A stretch of 59,842 bases of DNA from Nostoc sp. NMS9 (GCF_017114995.1 NZ_JABXKL010000093.1:1-59842), one strand, 5' to 3'; positions 16,284 to 25,831 are shown, counted from the stretch's first letter. The notes: generated by a model from the letters alone, not told the origin. A program made the numbers and translations.

Positions 16284-16787
16284 ATGGAAGTGATTTTAGG
16301 TGATATCACAAAGTTAGAAGTTGATGCCATCGTCAATGCTGCAAATACTAGTTTGCTTGGGGGTAGTGGCGTAGATGGAGCGATACACAAGGCATCTGGA
16401 TCGGGTCTAGTTGATGAGTGTAGGTCACTTAGAGGATGTAAGATTGGCGATGCTAAACTAACCAAAGGATATCGCTTGCCTGCAAGCTTTATCATTCATA
16501 CCGTAGGCCCAGTATGGCGAGGAGGTAATCACGGAGAACCCGAACTTCTAGCTCAGTGTTACTATAAATGTATGCAAATTGCCTCAGATAAAGAGTTTAA
16601 TAGTTTGGCATTTCCTTGCATTAGTACTGGCATTTATAAATATCCTAAAGCTTTAGCAGCTGATGTGGCAGTGAAAATATGCAATGAACAGCTACAAAAG
16701 AATGGCCGTCCACAAAGAATAATTTTTTGCTGCTATGACCCAGAAAATTATGGAATATATACAAATATTTTAGGACTTAGGCATTGA
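16284..16787 (+). CDS. macro-domain protein, O-acetyl-ADP-ribose deacetylase type
   Basis: The 167-residue macro domain opens with MEVILGDITKLEVDAIVNAAN, the standard start of the MacroD/YmdB group, so ATG 16284 is chosen over a TTG at 16263. The ligand loops GGSGVDGAIHKASG and FPCISTGIYKYP are present. Members of this group remove ADP-ribose from protein carboxylates and deacetylate O-acetyl-ADP-ribose. YmdB also modulates RNase III. It stands alone, and nothing nearby suggests an ADP-ribosylation toxin pair. Confidence 0.88.
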   Translation: MEVILGDITKLEVDAIVNAANTSLLGGSGVDGAIHKASGSGLVDECRSLRGCKIGDAKLTKGYRLPASFIIHTVGPVWRGGNHGEPELLAQCYYKCMQIASDKEFNSLAFPCISTGIYKYPKALAADVAVKICNEQLQKNGRPQRIIFCCYDPENYGIYTNILGLRH

Positions 16788-16964
16788 CAGAAGTCAATGA
16801 ATATTGGTTATATAAAATACTTTTAAACCATAGAAGCACAGAGGATGAAACTAGCTTGGCAAGGTTTTCCAACTTGAGTAAAGTGTCCGTGGCACAGATA
16901 GAAAAAACGATATTTTTTGAGTTCCTTTGAAAGGAGTACTCCTAGAAATCATTTTTTTGATAGC

Positions 16965-17408
16965 TTATTTAAATAATTCCAAACATTCATTTTTTAAAAC
17001 GCCTTTTGTGACTTTGATTTTCCTAAATGACTTATCGATTACTTCTTCGCAAGATATATTAATTTGTGATTGATTTACAGTAATTAAATCTTGAATTGAA
17101 GCACCATATACAATCTCTGATAAACCACTCCAAACACAAGCAGTTGCACACATCGGACAAGGTTCGCCAGTTGTATATATGCTATAACCTTCTAAAGAGG
17201 GGTTTTTCAGTTTAGCTGTTAAACTACGAATAGCATTGATTTCTGCATGGGCTGATGGATCGTTGTCTCTCCTCACAGTATTATGAGCTACGGTAACGAC
17301 TTCGTTATCTTTAACAATCACTGCACCGTAGGGTGCATCACCTTCTTTTGCTTCTGCCAATGCTAAACGCATAAAAGATTCTGGGTTCATATAAGCTGAG
17401 GTTAACAT
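16965..17408 (-). CDS. nucleoside/base deaminase of the cytidine deaminase fold
   Basis: The 147-residue protein carries the zinc-dependent deaminase signature HAEINAIRS and, about 30 residues on, PCPMCATACVWSG. This pattern is shared by guanine deaminase (GuaD), tRNA adenosine deaminase and riboflavin-type deaminases. The short length and the SGLSEIVYGAS segment favour the guanine/nucleoside group over TadA, but the substrate cannot be fixed. The start may be ATG 17408 or ATG 17390 six codons on; the latter begins MNPESFMRLA, nearer to family norms. Confidence 0.8.
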   Translation of the reverse strand: MLTSAYMNPESFMRLALAEAKEGDAPYGAVIVKDNEVVTVAHNTVRRDNDPSAHAEINAIRSLTAKLKNPSLEGYSIYTTGEPCPMCATACVWSGLSEIVYGASIQDLITVNQSQINISCEEVIDKSFRKIKVTKGVLKNECLELFK

Positions 17409-17478
17409 AAGGATAATGGTTAATAATATCGTATTTCTAATGTTATAACTGGGAATTAAGATGTATTAATGGTCGAAT

Positions 17479-18270
17479 ATGTTACTAAGCAGACAAGAAA
17501 CAGAGTTTTACTTAGAAGACCTAGAAACACCAATAGGTAAAGCGATTAATTTAACACTTGCCTCTTTGGTGCTAATATCATCAGGAATTTTTGTGGCAGA
17601 AACATATAATATTCCTGATTATATGCGGTTTAAGTTAAATGTAGCTGATACTGCGATCGTCATCATCTTCGCTGTGGAATATTTACTTCGCCTGTGGAGT
17701 GCGGAAAACAAAATTAAGTATATTTTTAGCTTTTATTCGATTATTGACTTAATGGCGATTCTGCCATTTTTTCTAGGTATGGTGGATATTAGCTTTATCC
17801 GCCTATTACGATGGTTTCGGATTTTACGATTAATTAGATTTATAGATAGAAAGTTTTTATTCGCTAGTATCAGCAGTGAAGATGGAATGATTTTTGCGCG
17901 AATATTATTTACGTTATTTGCAATTGTTTTTATTTACTCTGGCTTAATTTATCAAGTGGAGCATCCGGTTAATCCTGAAAATTACGGTACATTTTTGGAT
18001 GCATTCTATTTCTCTGTTGTCACAATGACAACTGTAGGATTTGGCGATGTTATTCCAATTTCGGAATTAGGACGCTTGCTAACAGTATTGATGATTTTTA
18101 CCGGAATTGCATTGATTCCTTGGCAAGTGGGAGATTTAATTAAGCAAGTGGTGAAAACTGCTAATCAGGTAGAAATAGTTTGTTCAGGTTGTGGTTTAGC
18201 TTTCCATGATGTAAATGCTGGGTTTTGTCAGAGGTGCGGGACTAAATTACCTAGTCGCAGGATTGATTAG
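17479..18270 (+). CDS. voltage-gated-type potassium channel with C-terminal zinc ribbon
   Basis: The 263-residue protein has the six-helix layout of voltage-gated potassium channels. A charged S4 helix (FIRLLRWFRILRLIRFI) is followed by a pore helix and the selectivity filter TVGFGD (residues 185-190), then S6. After S6 comes a short tail with two CxxC pairs (CSGCG and CQRCG), which should fold as a zinc ribbon. Fused zinc ribbons are not part of classic KvAP-type channels and could sense metal or redox state or help assembly. It is monocistronic; the start is ATG 17479. Confidence 0.88.
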   Translation: MLLSRQETEFYLEDLETPIGKAINLTLASLVLISSGIFVAETYNIPDYMRFKLNVADTAIVIIFAVEYLLRLWSAENKIKYIFSFYSIIDLMAILPFFLGMVDISFIRLLRWFRILRLIRFIDRKFLFASISSEDGMIFARILFTLFAIVFIYSGLIYQVEHPVNPENYGTFLDAFYFSVVTMTTVGFGDVIPISELGRLLTVLMIFTGIALIPWQVGDLIKQVVKTANQVEIVCSGCGLAFHDVNAGFCQRCGTKLPSRRID

Positions 18271-18709
18271 ACATCTGGGGAAATTAAATATGCGTTATCC
18301 ACAATCTTGGAGAGATCTAGCACTGCTATGTCTCTATATTCTTTTTCACTCCTATAGGATATCTCCCTTGAGGAAAACCCAAGTTCAATAACAACAATTT
18401 CAATAGTCAGCAACGATTAAAATTTTAGCTTAACAAATTCAAGACTTTAATTATACGATTCAAACAAATCTGGCGATCGCAGCTTAATTTCCACACTTTT
18501 TAGGGTGACGTCTACTAAGGCGATAACACACCCGACACCCATACCATCTTCTATTTTGGAAAATAGCTTCCAAGGGTTTTTATATCTCACTTTGGTAAGG
18601 GAGGGTTCAATAAAAGTAATTTTAGAAAAGAATGTCACAGAACATCAGCTTCGGTTTTACTCGGCTCAACCTAACGTATATAAGATTTTGAAAGTAATTT
18701 CAGGCAATA
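18271..18709. other. intergenic region without clear gene
   Basis: This 439-base stretch has overlapping short frames on both strands (plus 18505-18720, minus 18447-18638). None resembles a known family and they lie over each other, so I do not call either. One HIP1-like site is present near 18475. It may hold the decayed end of the truncated gene that follows. Confidence 0.4.
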
Positions 18710-19210
18710 TTAGGCGCTGATGGGTTGTTGTTCAGATTCAAACTGATTATTTGGTACATCAAATCTAATAGTACTAGCCGCCCAGTCTTTGAAATCGGGT
18801 GCTAGCCAGACTAGCTTACGCAGAATTTCATCATTGACCCACAACACCAAGGGGAACTGAAACTGTTTCCGAAACTCATCTCGCATGATATTGGTACTAA
18901 TAATCAGTTGGTTAATTGCCACTACAGATTCTAAGCCCCTTACCATCAAAGCTTCGGGTTGAGTAGTACCAATTTCACTTGTAATAGCTGTGTATAACTT
19001 GTCAACCGTAGGTGAGAGCAAAATTTCGTGGATATCTGCTGATGAAAATTCTGTTAACAAATTCAGCACTTGCTGCTGCCTTTGAACACAGTTACAACAC
19101 GCCAATAACAGCGAAAACTCTCCACCAGAAACCATCATCGCCCTTGCCAGTCTCTTAGTGGCTGCTGTGCTGCTAACTGTGCCGTTTTCTGAATTAGTTA
19201 AGCCGATCAT
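18710..19210 (-). CDS. probable truncated N-terminal domain of a large cyanobacterial protein
   Basis: This frame gives 166 residues from ATG 19210, preceded by AGAAGG at usable distance. The sequence resembles the conserved N-terminal part of large Nostoc proteins that continue into nucleotide-binding or tetratricopeptide-repeat regions: a run RLARAMMVSGGEFSLLLACCN, then QQQVLNLL, LVLWVNDEILRKLVWLAPDF and KDWAASTIRF. Here it stops soon after that segment, so it looks like a truncated or domain-only relative. That reading comes from memory of the pattern and is not certain. No partner gene lies downstream on the minus strand. Confidence 0.5.
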   Translation of the reverse strand: MIGLTNSENGTVSSTAATKRLARAMMVSGGEFSLLLACCNCVQRQQQVLNLLTEFSSADIHEILLSPTVDKLYTAITSEIGTTQPEALMVRGLESVVAINQLIISTNIMRDEFRKQFQFPLVLWVNDEILRKLVWLAPDFKDWAASTIRFDVPNNQFESEQQPISA

Positions 19211-20014
19211 TAAAAACACCCTTCTTTTGATTTTCAAACATATTCAGTGATTCTACCCTATTAATTTTTATTCAAAAGTGTTAATTGGGTAACTTTGATG
19301 ACTTTTGTGTGTAATATTAAGCATTATATAACGAACAAACAGATGGTGCATTATCTCATATTCACAATTTAGGGATAATGTAAAGATAATATCAACACAA
19401 CGTCAGTAACAGGGGATATGCAAAGAATTAACAATTGAATTATCACTGGATTTTCAGAGATTTTTGCATCTGCTAGCGATTAAGTAATTTTTTAATAACC
19501 TCCAGTAAAAAAAATACTCGGTAAAAGTCTAACAGTAAATGTTAGCAAGTGGCAAAACTTATAGCAGTTTTCAAATCCACCCCTACTTAAACATTAGGTT
19601 TTCCATGTCACCCTTCTCCTGTGGTCGCACTATAACTTTGCTTCACGCTAACACCAGTTACCTACAGCAGTAAACCCCCTACAGCGAGAGTTCACCGCGT
19701 CACTGTGTCTCCTCAACAAGCCATTTGGGGACGGATATTGAGTGTGGAGTAGTAAAATAGTCTCAGCGCAAGATGCAGAAATCTTGTTGCATTAAAGCTA
19801 ACTCATCCGTTTGATAGAACTGTAGATAAAAGATGTCGCTCCGTTAGTGGAGGACAGGGAATATTTAGCTTTCTAAGATCGATTCAGAACATCTGAACTA
19901 TAACAACAAGTTTGGAATTTGCTCAATTGCTCCATTGTTTGAGGTTGATAGCCAATAACAAACGTATGTAAATATTTATTTGATTTTTTAGAAACTAATT
20001 AGGAATATCACACC
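19211..20014. other. long intergenic region
   Basis: These 804 bases lie between divergent genes. I see no reading frame of note, no tRNA and no obvious repeat array. A purine-rich GTGGAGGACAGGGAATA segment near 19847 and several weak inverted repeats are present, but nothing I can name. It should contain promoters for both flanking genes. Confidence 0.45.
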
Positions 20015-20680
20015 ATGCTATTTAAAGATCGGAGGTTTGCGGGTCAAGTTTTGGCTAAGGAGTTAACCGCTTATGCTAACGACCCAGATGTTCTGGTATT
20101 AGGGCTACCAAGGGGTGGTGTACCCGTTGCTTTTGAAGTTGCCAAAACGTTAAATGCTCCCTTAGATGTTTTAGTGGTACGTAAATTGGGTGTGCCCGAT
20201 CAAGAAGAACTAGCGATGGGAGCGATCGCTTCTGGTGGTGTGCGGATAGTCAATAAATATATTATCAGCCTGGTGAAGATATCCGATGAAGTAATTGTCA
20301 GAGTGGCGGTGCAAGAAGAACGGGAGTTAGAGCGGCGGGAACGGCTTTATCGGGGAAATCGCCCCTTAAAAGATTTACAAGGACGTACAGTGATCTTGGT
20401 AGATGATGGTTTAGCCACGGGTGCAACGATGTGGGCTGCTGTTGTAACTGTGCGAAAACAGCAACCTGCTCAGATTGTGATTGCTGTGCCTGTAGCTGCA
20501 CCTGAAACTTGCCAAGAGTTAGAAGCTGAGGTAGACGAAATCGTTTGCATCTCCAGACCCAGCCCTTTTCAGAGCGTTGGTCTTTGGTACGAAAGCTTTC
20601 CTCAAACTACGGATGAAGAAGTCCGCGACCTACTCGCAAAAGCGGCAAAGAACGGTGAAGCAATACCTCTTGGTATGTAG
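20015..20680 (+). CDS. phosphoribosyltransferase-family protein
   Basis: The 221-residue protein has the type I phosphoribosyltransferase core. LGLPRGGVPVAFEVA comes early, a DVLVVRKLGVPDQEELAMGAI flexible-loop region follows, and the PRPP-binding signature VDDGLATGAT is at residues 129-138. Stand-alone members of this group are often found with stress or hydrolase genes and their substrate is unknown. Here the next gene is a short-chain dehydrogenase 223 bases on. The start is ATG 20015. Confidence 0.82.
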   Translation: MLFKDRRFAGQVLAKELTAYANDPDVLVLGLPRGGVPVAFEVAKTLNAPLDVLVVRKLGVPDQEELAMGAIASGGVRIVNKYIISLVKISDEVIVRVAVQEERELERRERLYRGNRPLKDLQGRTVILVDDGLATGATMWAAVVTVRKQQPAQIVIAVPVAAPETCQELEAEVDEIVCISRPSPFQSVGLWYESFPQTTDEEVRDLLAKAAKNGEAIPLGM

Positions 20681-20903
20681 ATAAAGATTAAGTTTATCAG
20701 ATGGTCTCAACTCACCAACTGAAGTTTTAACGGGACAGAACTCAAACGGCGTGATGATAGCGGTTCGGATTATTAGTGACGTTGCCGAGACAAAAACGTC
20801 GATCGAGTATACAAACTAGTTGATATGGTTAAATAATGCTGAGTTCATCTGAAACAGCACGCGATGTTTCACGATCCATACTCAATAACCCGCAGGAATA
20901 AAT

Positions 20904-21641
20904 ATGTCTGAGATTCAAAACAAAGTGATAATCATCACCGGAGCCAGCAGTGGGTTAGGTGAGGCGACTGCGAAGCGACTTGCTGCTAGTGGAGCCAAAC
21001 TGATGCTGGCTGCTCGACGCGAAGATCGGCTGAAAGAATTGGTTGCAGCGATCGCTAAATCAGGAGGGACTGCAACCTATCAAGTAACGGATGTAGCAGA
21101 TCGCGCCCAAGTGGAAGCCTTAGCGAAGGAAACTTTGAGTACATACAGCCGGATCGACGTGCTAATCAATAATGCCGGGTTGATGCCGCTTTCTCCCCTC
21201 GACCAAGTAAAGGTGGAGGAGTGGGATCGGATGATCGATATCAATATTAAGGGCGTTCTCTATGGCATTGCTGCCGTGTTACCGATTATGCGTCAGCAAA
21301 AGTCTGGTCACGTCATTAACCTATCGTCAGTGGCTGGACATAAGGTGTTTGCAGGATCGGCCGTCTACTGTGCTACCAAATACGCAGTGCGAGCCATCTC
21401 TGAAGGGCTGCGACTAGAGTCAAATGGTGAAATCCGTTCGACTAATATCTCACCAGGAGCCGTTGCCACCGAGCTGGCTAACACGATTACCGATAAAGAC
21501 ACAGCAGCCGGAATTAATCAACTTTATGCGATCGCCATTGATGCAGATGCGATTGCTCGTGCGATCGCATACGCCATTGAGCAACCCGATGATGTTGATG
21601 TGAATGAAATCATCATTCGTCCGACACGTCAAGAACTTTAG
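20904..21641 (+). CDS. SDR-family oxidoreductase
   Basis: The 245-residue classical short-chain dehydrogenase has the cofactor motif TGASSGLGEATA near the N-terminus, NNAGL in the middle, and the catalytic Ser in INLSSVAGH with Tyr155 and Lys159 in YCATK. An Arg pair after the second strand (AARREDR) suggests NADP(H). It resembles YdfG/serine-3-dehydrogenase-like enzymes, but the substrate cannot be told. The start is ATG 20904, close behind a GGAA segment. It contains several HIP1 octamers. Confidence 0.88.
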   Translation: MSEIQNKVIIITGASSGLGEATAKRLAASGAKLMLAARREDRLKELVAAIAKSGGTATYQVTDVADRAQVEALAKETLSTYSRIDVLINNAGLMPLSPLDQVKVEEWDRMIDINIKGVLYGIAAVLPIMRQQKSGHVINLSSVAGHKVFAGSAVYCATKYAVRAISEGLRLESNGEIRSTNISPGAVATELANTITDKDTAAGINQLYAIAIDADAIARAIAYAIEQPDDVDVNEIIIRPTRQEL

Positions 21642-21811
21642 ATTTAGGTTTATAGAGCAAGCATTCGGCTCAGATAAACTCTCTCACCGAACAAGCAAGT
21701 ATAGAATTCGCTTAAAAAAACTCTGCGTACCTCTGCGCTTTCCTTAGCGTCCCTCTGCGTTTAAAACGTAACGATTTGTAAGCAAAGCTGTACTAAATTG
21801 TCAGTGTCAGA

Positions 21812-23089
21812 TTAATAAGTCCAGTTTTGCTTAGTCTGCAAGCTATAGGTTCCATCTTTCACATTCACCCGCTCAGGAATCAGATTTAAATCTCTAAATA
21901 TATTTGCCTGATGCTGTAGAGCAGTGAGCGATTGGTCATCAATCGGGATGATGGCGCGTTCAGCACTACGTTGCTGTAAAGTTCCGACAATAGATGGATC
22001 GATTTCATGGTGTTCTGCCATTCGTTGAACCGCTTCTAATTCCTGTTTCTTAGCCCAAGCTCCAGCTTCGTTTACCTCTTCTAAAATCACCTTGAGCAGG
22101 TCAGGATAGTCGCGTACCAGCTCTGGAATTGCGTAGTAATAGGTCGGAACTTCCACGGAGGCTTTGTCACCAAATATGCTCTCTAAATCTGCAATCGATC
22201 GCCCTGGATAAGCGCTTCGGGCAAGAGTAGCTGTGTAGGGAACCCAAATCACCCAAGCATCGATTTCACCCCGGCGGAATCGGGGTAGCGCCTCCGGTTG
22301 TGTCAGATAAACTGGCTCAATGTCACTAAAATCGAGTCCGACTTTTGCCAGCGATCGCACTAGCACATAATGGGCGCTTGAGCCTTTGTCAAAAGCGATC
22401 TTTTTACCCTTGAGGTCAGCTAGCGTCTGAATCAGCGAATCTTCCGGTACTAGAATCGCTTGACCTTTGGGAGCGGTATATTTTTCCTTAGCTACCCGCA
22501 CAAATACATGATCTGCTGCTTGAGAGAAAATGCTGGCCGTGCCACCACCGCCGCAGAAGTCTATCGTCCCGTTGCTGAGTGCTTCTATCAGAGAAGAGGC
22601 TGATAAAAAACTTGTCCAGGTGACACTCAGCCCAAATGGTTGCAGACGCCTTTCGAGCAAGCCTTGAGCACGGAGAACTTCCAGATTTGTCATCCCTTCT
22701 GGATATCCTATTTTGAGTTGCTTGAGCCGCCGCGCTTGCTCTGCTAAGGGCGTATTGCTAGAGCGCTCGGGACGGTTAGAAAACCAGCGATCCAAAACTA
22801 CACAGAAAATTATCCCCCCCATAAACAGTCCCACAGTCTCCAGTAACTGGATTATGGAGCTTTTGGGTAGTTTAAACTGATTCATGAGAGTGGAGATCTG
22901 ATTGCCAGATTCAGAAGTGGCAACAGCATGACCGTCAAAAATTAGAGTCAAAACCAAAATCGAGACAAATCCGAGGCAAAACCGAACTGCGAACCTGTAG
23001 GTAGCCGATCTACGAGTGGCTGATCTGAACCACCGTAAGATGTTTTGACCTCTGCTTCTAGGCACAAGGTCAATCAAACGGCTAATCAT
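21812..23089 (-). CDS. SsuA/NitT/TauT-type substrate-binding protein with N-terminal membrane segments
   Basis: The 425-residue protein has a solute-binding domain from about residue 120 onward (LKIGYPEGMTNLEVLRAQG, NGTIDFCGGGGTASIF, KGKKIAFDKGSSAHYVL and FRRGEIDAWVIWVPYTA), as in SsuA/TauA proteins for sulfonates and taurine. Unusually, it is preceded by about 115 residues with two hydrophobic segments (about 34-52 and 83-101) and basic flanks. Classic SsuA has only a cleavable signal. No ATPase or permease gene lies beside it. AAGGAG precedes ATG 23089. It could be an anchored receptor for a transporter elsewhere. Confidence 0.78.
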   Translation of the reverse strand: MISRLIDLVPRSRGQNILRWFRSATRRSATYRFAVRFCLGFVSILVLTLIFDGHAVATSESGNQISTLMNQFKLPKSSIIQLLETVGLFMGGIIFCVVLDRWFSNRPERSSNTPLAEQARRLKQLKIGYPEGMTNLEVLRAQGLLERRLQPFGLSVTWTSFLSASSLIEALSNGTIDFCGGGGTASIFSQAADHVFVRVAKEKYTAPKGQAILVPEDSLIQTLADLKGKKIAFDKGSSAHYVLVRSLAKVGLDFSDIEPVYLTQPEALPRFRRGEIDAWVIWVPYTATLARSAYPGRSIADLESIFGDKASVEVPTYYYAIPELVRDYPDLLKVILEEVNEAGAWAKKQELEAVQRMAEHHEIDPSIVGTLQQRSAERAIIPIDDQSLTALQHQANIFRDLNLIPERVNVKDGTYSLQTKQNWTY

Positions 23090-23183
23090 AATGACTCCTT
23101 TGTTGATGCTGGAAATGAATGGCGCGTTACATACGACGATACAGCCAGAGGGTTAAATTTTTTGGGGATATTTATTATATTAT

Positions 23184-23364
23184 GACTTACGCACTGTACA
23201 AATTAATCATGGTATGCGTTTCCCAAAATAGGTTTTTTCAGGCTTTTATTCATCATTTTTTGATGATAAATACACCCATAGCGTAGGGGTGTATTCATGA
23301 ATTGTTCCTACAGTGTGGTTTTTGAAATCACACCTATTTGGTATTTCTTGTCAATGCGTAATTC
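23184..23364. mobile_element. possible small MITE-like element
   Basis: GACTTACGCA (23184-23193) and TGCGTAATTC (23355-23364) are inverted repeats with one mismatch, and both are flanked by TATATTAT-like sequence. GACTTACGCA-type ends are common on small Nostoc elements. A further GACTTACAC copy lies at 23382. No coding capacity was seen. Confidence 0.4.
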
Positions 23365-23429
23365 CTATTATATATTATTAGGACTTACACAAATGTTTTA
23401 TATGTATAGGGTGAGGCATTTGAGAGAAG

Positions 23430-23472
23430 CGTAGCATAATGTTCCATCGCCACTATTAGTAATTATGCTACG
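23430..23472. repeat. inverted repeat with 11-base arms
   Basis: CGTAGCATAAT (23430-23440) and ATTATGCTACG (23462-23472) pair perfectly around 21 bases, upstream of the CadD-type transporter gene. It may be a repeat element or part of its leader. Confidence 0.6.
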
Positions 23473-23632
23473 TAATTCTTGTATTATAACTAAGTTGAAT
23501 AAATAAGAAGTCGAGTCACACTTGATGCGCGAAACTCACATTTTCATATTAATATTTCTCGATCTTGTGGGGCTGATTTCTCAGGTTAAGCGATCGCTAG
23601 TTTCGTTTATCAGATTAGGTGTTGAGTGAGGA

Positions 23633-24307
23633 ATGGTGATGGATTGGTTAATTGCAACAATTAAGATCGGGCTAGCTACTGCTGTGGCGACAACGTTTGA
23701 CGACAATATTTATCTAACTGCCTTCTTCAGTGAGGTTAATCGGACTTTTCGTCCTCAGCATGTTGTGGTTGGCGAAATTATCGGGTTCACGGCATTAGTG
23801 ACAGTAAGTTTCCTTGGTTTCTTACTCGGTCTAGCAATTCCGTCAACTTGGATTGGTCTATTGGGAATTCTACCGATACTCATTGGCTTGAACAATTTGT
23901 TTAACTTGAATAAGGATAATTCAGACGAAGATAAGTCAGCTAATCTGAAAAGAAACTCTAAATTTAAAGGATTTGATTCTAGAAAGCGATCGCTCTGGGA
24001 CATAATCCGCGATCCCCAAACCTATCGCGTCTCTGCGGTAACAATTTCTAACGGCGGTAACAATCTTGGGATCTATATACCTCTGTTTGCCAGCAGCAGC
24101 ATTCAAAATCTGGCCGTGATCGTACCAGTTTGCTATTTCATTGTTTGCTGCTGGTTATTTATGTCTTATACTTTGACTCATCAACCTGGTATCGCCTTGG
24201 TACTCAGCCGTTATGCTGGCAAGATTTTCCCCTTTGTGCTGATGTGGCTAGGTTTCAGAATTTTGATGGACAGCGAATCTTATCGTCTTTTTCTACCGAA
24301 CACTTGA
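23633..24307 (+). CDS. CadD-family cadmium resistance transporter-like membrane protein
   Basis: The 224-residue integral membrane protein has about five or six hydrophobic helices. The opening helix with ATAVATTFDDNIYLTAFF, followed by VVGEIIGF and GILPILIGLNNL, is the CadD pattern (LysE-like superfamily). A polar loop separates the two halves (about residues 90-125), and SNGGNNLGIYIPLFA starts the second. CadD proteins export cadmium in Gram-positive bacteria. The cyanobacterial members are uncharacterised, so the substrate may differ. No ArsR-type regulator is adjacent. The start is ATG 23633 or 23639; both follow GAGGAATG. Confidence 0.8.
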   Translation: MVMDWLIATIKIGLATAVATTFDDNIYLTAFFSEVNRTFRPQHVVVGEIIGFTALVTVSFLGFLLGLAIPSTWIGLLGILPILIGLNNLFNLNKDNSDEDKSANLKRNSKFKGFDSRKRSLWDIIRDPQTYRVSAVTISNGGNNLGIYIPLFASSSIQNLAVIVPVCYFIVCCWLFMSYTLTHQPGIALVLSRYAGKIFPFVLMWLGFRILMDSESYRLFLPNT

Positions 24308-24830
24308 CTGCTATGACCACTTATATTAAGTGCTGACAAAGCAGTTGCGATCGCGCATGGTAAGCGCAAACCGAATTACTGGAAACAAAGAAATATTGAA
24401 ATTTAATAAAAATACGGCGATCGCACTAAGAATTTTGTGGCTCTTTATCACTTAGTATGCCAAAAAGAGTATGTGAATACTATTCGTCAACCTTCTGATC
24501 GCAAAACTCCAAGAAAAATCAAGAATCCTTTACGCCATTTTTCGGGAGAAATGGTAATCAACTTGAAAAAATTGCTTATTCTCCTGATGGATTGCATTGG
24601 GAATTAAATACTTATTCCCAATTGTCGTTAAAGCTTGATATTCCCTGATTACTTCAGTGCGATCGCCATCCTGAATAGCAAGTGAAGACTCTGGTGTTAT
24701 AAACCTGAAGAGTAAATAAAAGGGACTGGGCATTGGGCATTGGGTTAAACAACAAATTTTTCCCCATTTCCCATTCCCACCATAGCCCTCCTCCAAGCGA
24801 TAAGATCGAGAATAAATTCATGCTGTGTTT
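24308..24830. other. intergenic region, possible gene remnant and short repeat
   Basis: This stretch holds two HIP1 sites, a short GGGCATTGGGCATTGGG repeat (24726-24745) and an undisturbed plus-strand frame of about 55 codons (near 24440-24606, with no good start) that may be a relic. No named gene was seen. The Uma2 gene promoter should be near 24800. Confidence 0.4.
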
Positions 24831-25607
24831 ATGGCAACCCAACTCAGCCAAGCCAAATCACCAACAGAACTGGTAATCTCTTGGGAAGCCTTGCCCAAAG
24901 ATTTTCAACTAGAGGATGAACCAGTGGAGAATACCGGTCAGCCACTTTTGGCTGGTGCTTTGCGTGAAGGCCTAGAAATCAGTGGGTTTATTCAACCTCA
25001 GATGTTGATAGCTTCAAACTTTGGTCTTTGTGCGACAGTCAACGGTCAGTTTATTGCCAAAGCACCAGACTGGGTTTATGTGCTGTCGGTTAATGAAGTG
25101 GTGGCTAATCGCAAAAGTTATACACCCAATTTAGAAGGAGATATTCCGGCGATCGCTATCGAATTTTTATCCGATACTGACGGTGGAGAATATTCGGTCA
25201 AGCGAACTTATCCACCAGGAAAATGGTTTTTATACGAGCAAATTTTGCAGATTCCCATCTACGTGATTTTTGAACCTTATGGCGGTTTATTAGAATATTA
25301 TCAACTGGAAAATAAGCGCTATGAGTTAAAGCAACCCGACGAAAACGGTCGTCATTGGATTGATGTAATGGGCTTATTTTTAGGAACTTTGCAAGGAACA
25401 AAAGAAGGTCGCACTGGGTATTGGTTGCGCTGGTGGGATCGAGATGGTAATTTGTTAGCGTGGGCTGTAGAACAGATTGAACAAGAACGTCAACGTGCTG
25501 AACAAGAACGTCAACGTGCTGAACAAGAACGCCAGCAGAAAGAACGACTGATTGCTTATTTGCAATCTCAGGGTATTGACCCGAATAACTTGCCCCCGTT
25601 TGAGTAG
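24831..25607 (+). CDS. Uma2-family (DUF820) putative nuclease
   Basis: The 258-residue protein has the PD-(D/E)XK-like fold typical of the very large cyanobacterial Uma2 family. Asp80 in APDWVYV, Glu in IAIEFLSDT and a nearby Lys are the probable catalytic residues. After about residue 210 the tail is a coiled coil built of repeated AEQERQR units, then ends PNNLPPFE. ATG 24831 is preferred over a GTG six bases upstream. Family function is unproven; a nuclease role in DNA mobility or defence is only inferred. A second, different Uma2 gene lies at 51161. Confidence 0.85.
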   Translation: MATQLSQAKSPTELVISWEALPKDFQLEDEPVENTGQPLLAGALREGLEISGFIQPQMLIASNFGLCATVNGQFIAKAPDWVYVLSVNEVVANRKSYTPNLEGDIPAIAIEFLSDTDGGEYSVKRTYPPGKWFLYEQILQIPIYVIFEPYGGLLEYYQLENKRYELKQPDENGRHWIDVMGLFLGTLQGTKEGRTGYWLRWWDRDGNLLAWAVEQIEQERQRAEQERQRAEQERQQKERLIAYLQSQGIDPNNLPPFE

Positions 25608-25831
25608 AGGCAATTCATAAATTGCCCTTACGAGAATCATCCGATTTTGCAAAACCAACTAGTTTGCTATAGCAATCCTGAATCGTTCCTAAAAAATAAT
25701 ATAGCCGACTTATTTGAAAAATCGGGGACATGCAGGTTGTAGCGGTCATGCTTTTGGGCTGATTGATAAGTATGGGTTAATTGCCTGGGTTCGTTCACGA
25801 AATATATAGCTTTCCAGGCGTTTACCTTATT

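Larger units (their letters stand above)
23090..23632. other. intergenic region with repeat structures
   Basis: This stretch contains a possible small element (23184-23364), a hairpin with AATACACCC/GGGGTGTATT arms near 23268-23295, an 11-base inverted repeat (23430-23472) and a HIP1 site near 23590. The CadD-type gene promoter should lie near its end. Confidence 0.5.

Noticed and set aside
24440..24606. Open plus-strand stretch of about 55 codons as a gene
   Set aside because: It has no start codon with a ribosome-binding site and no recognisable family; kept only as a possible relic in the gap note.
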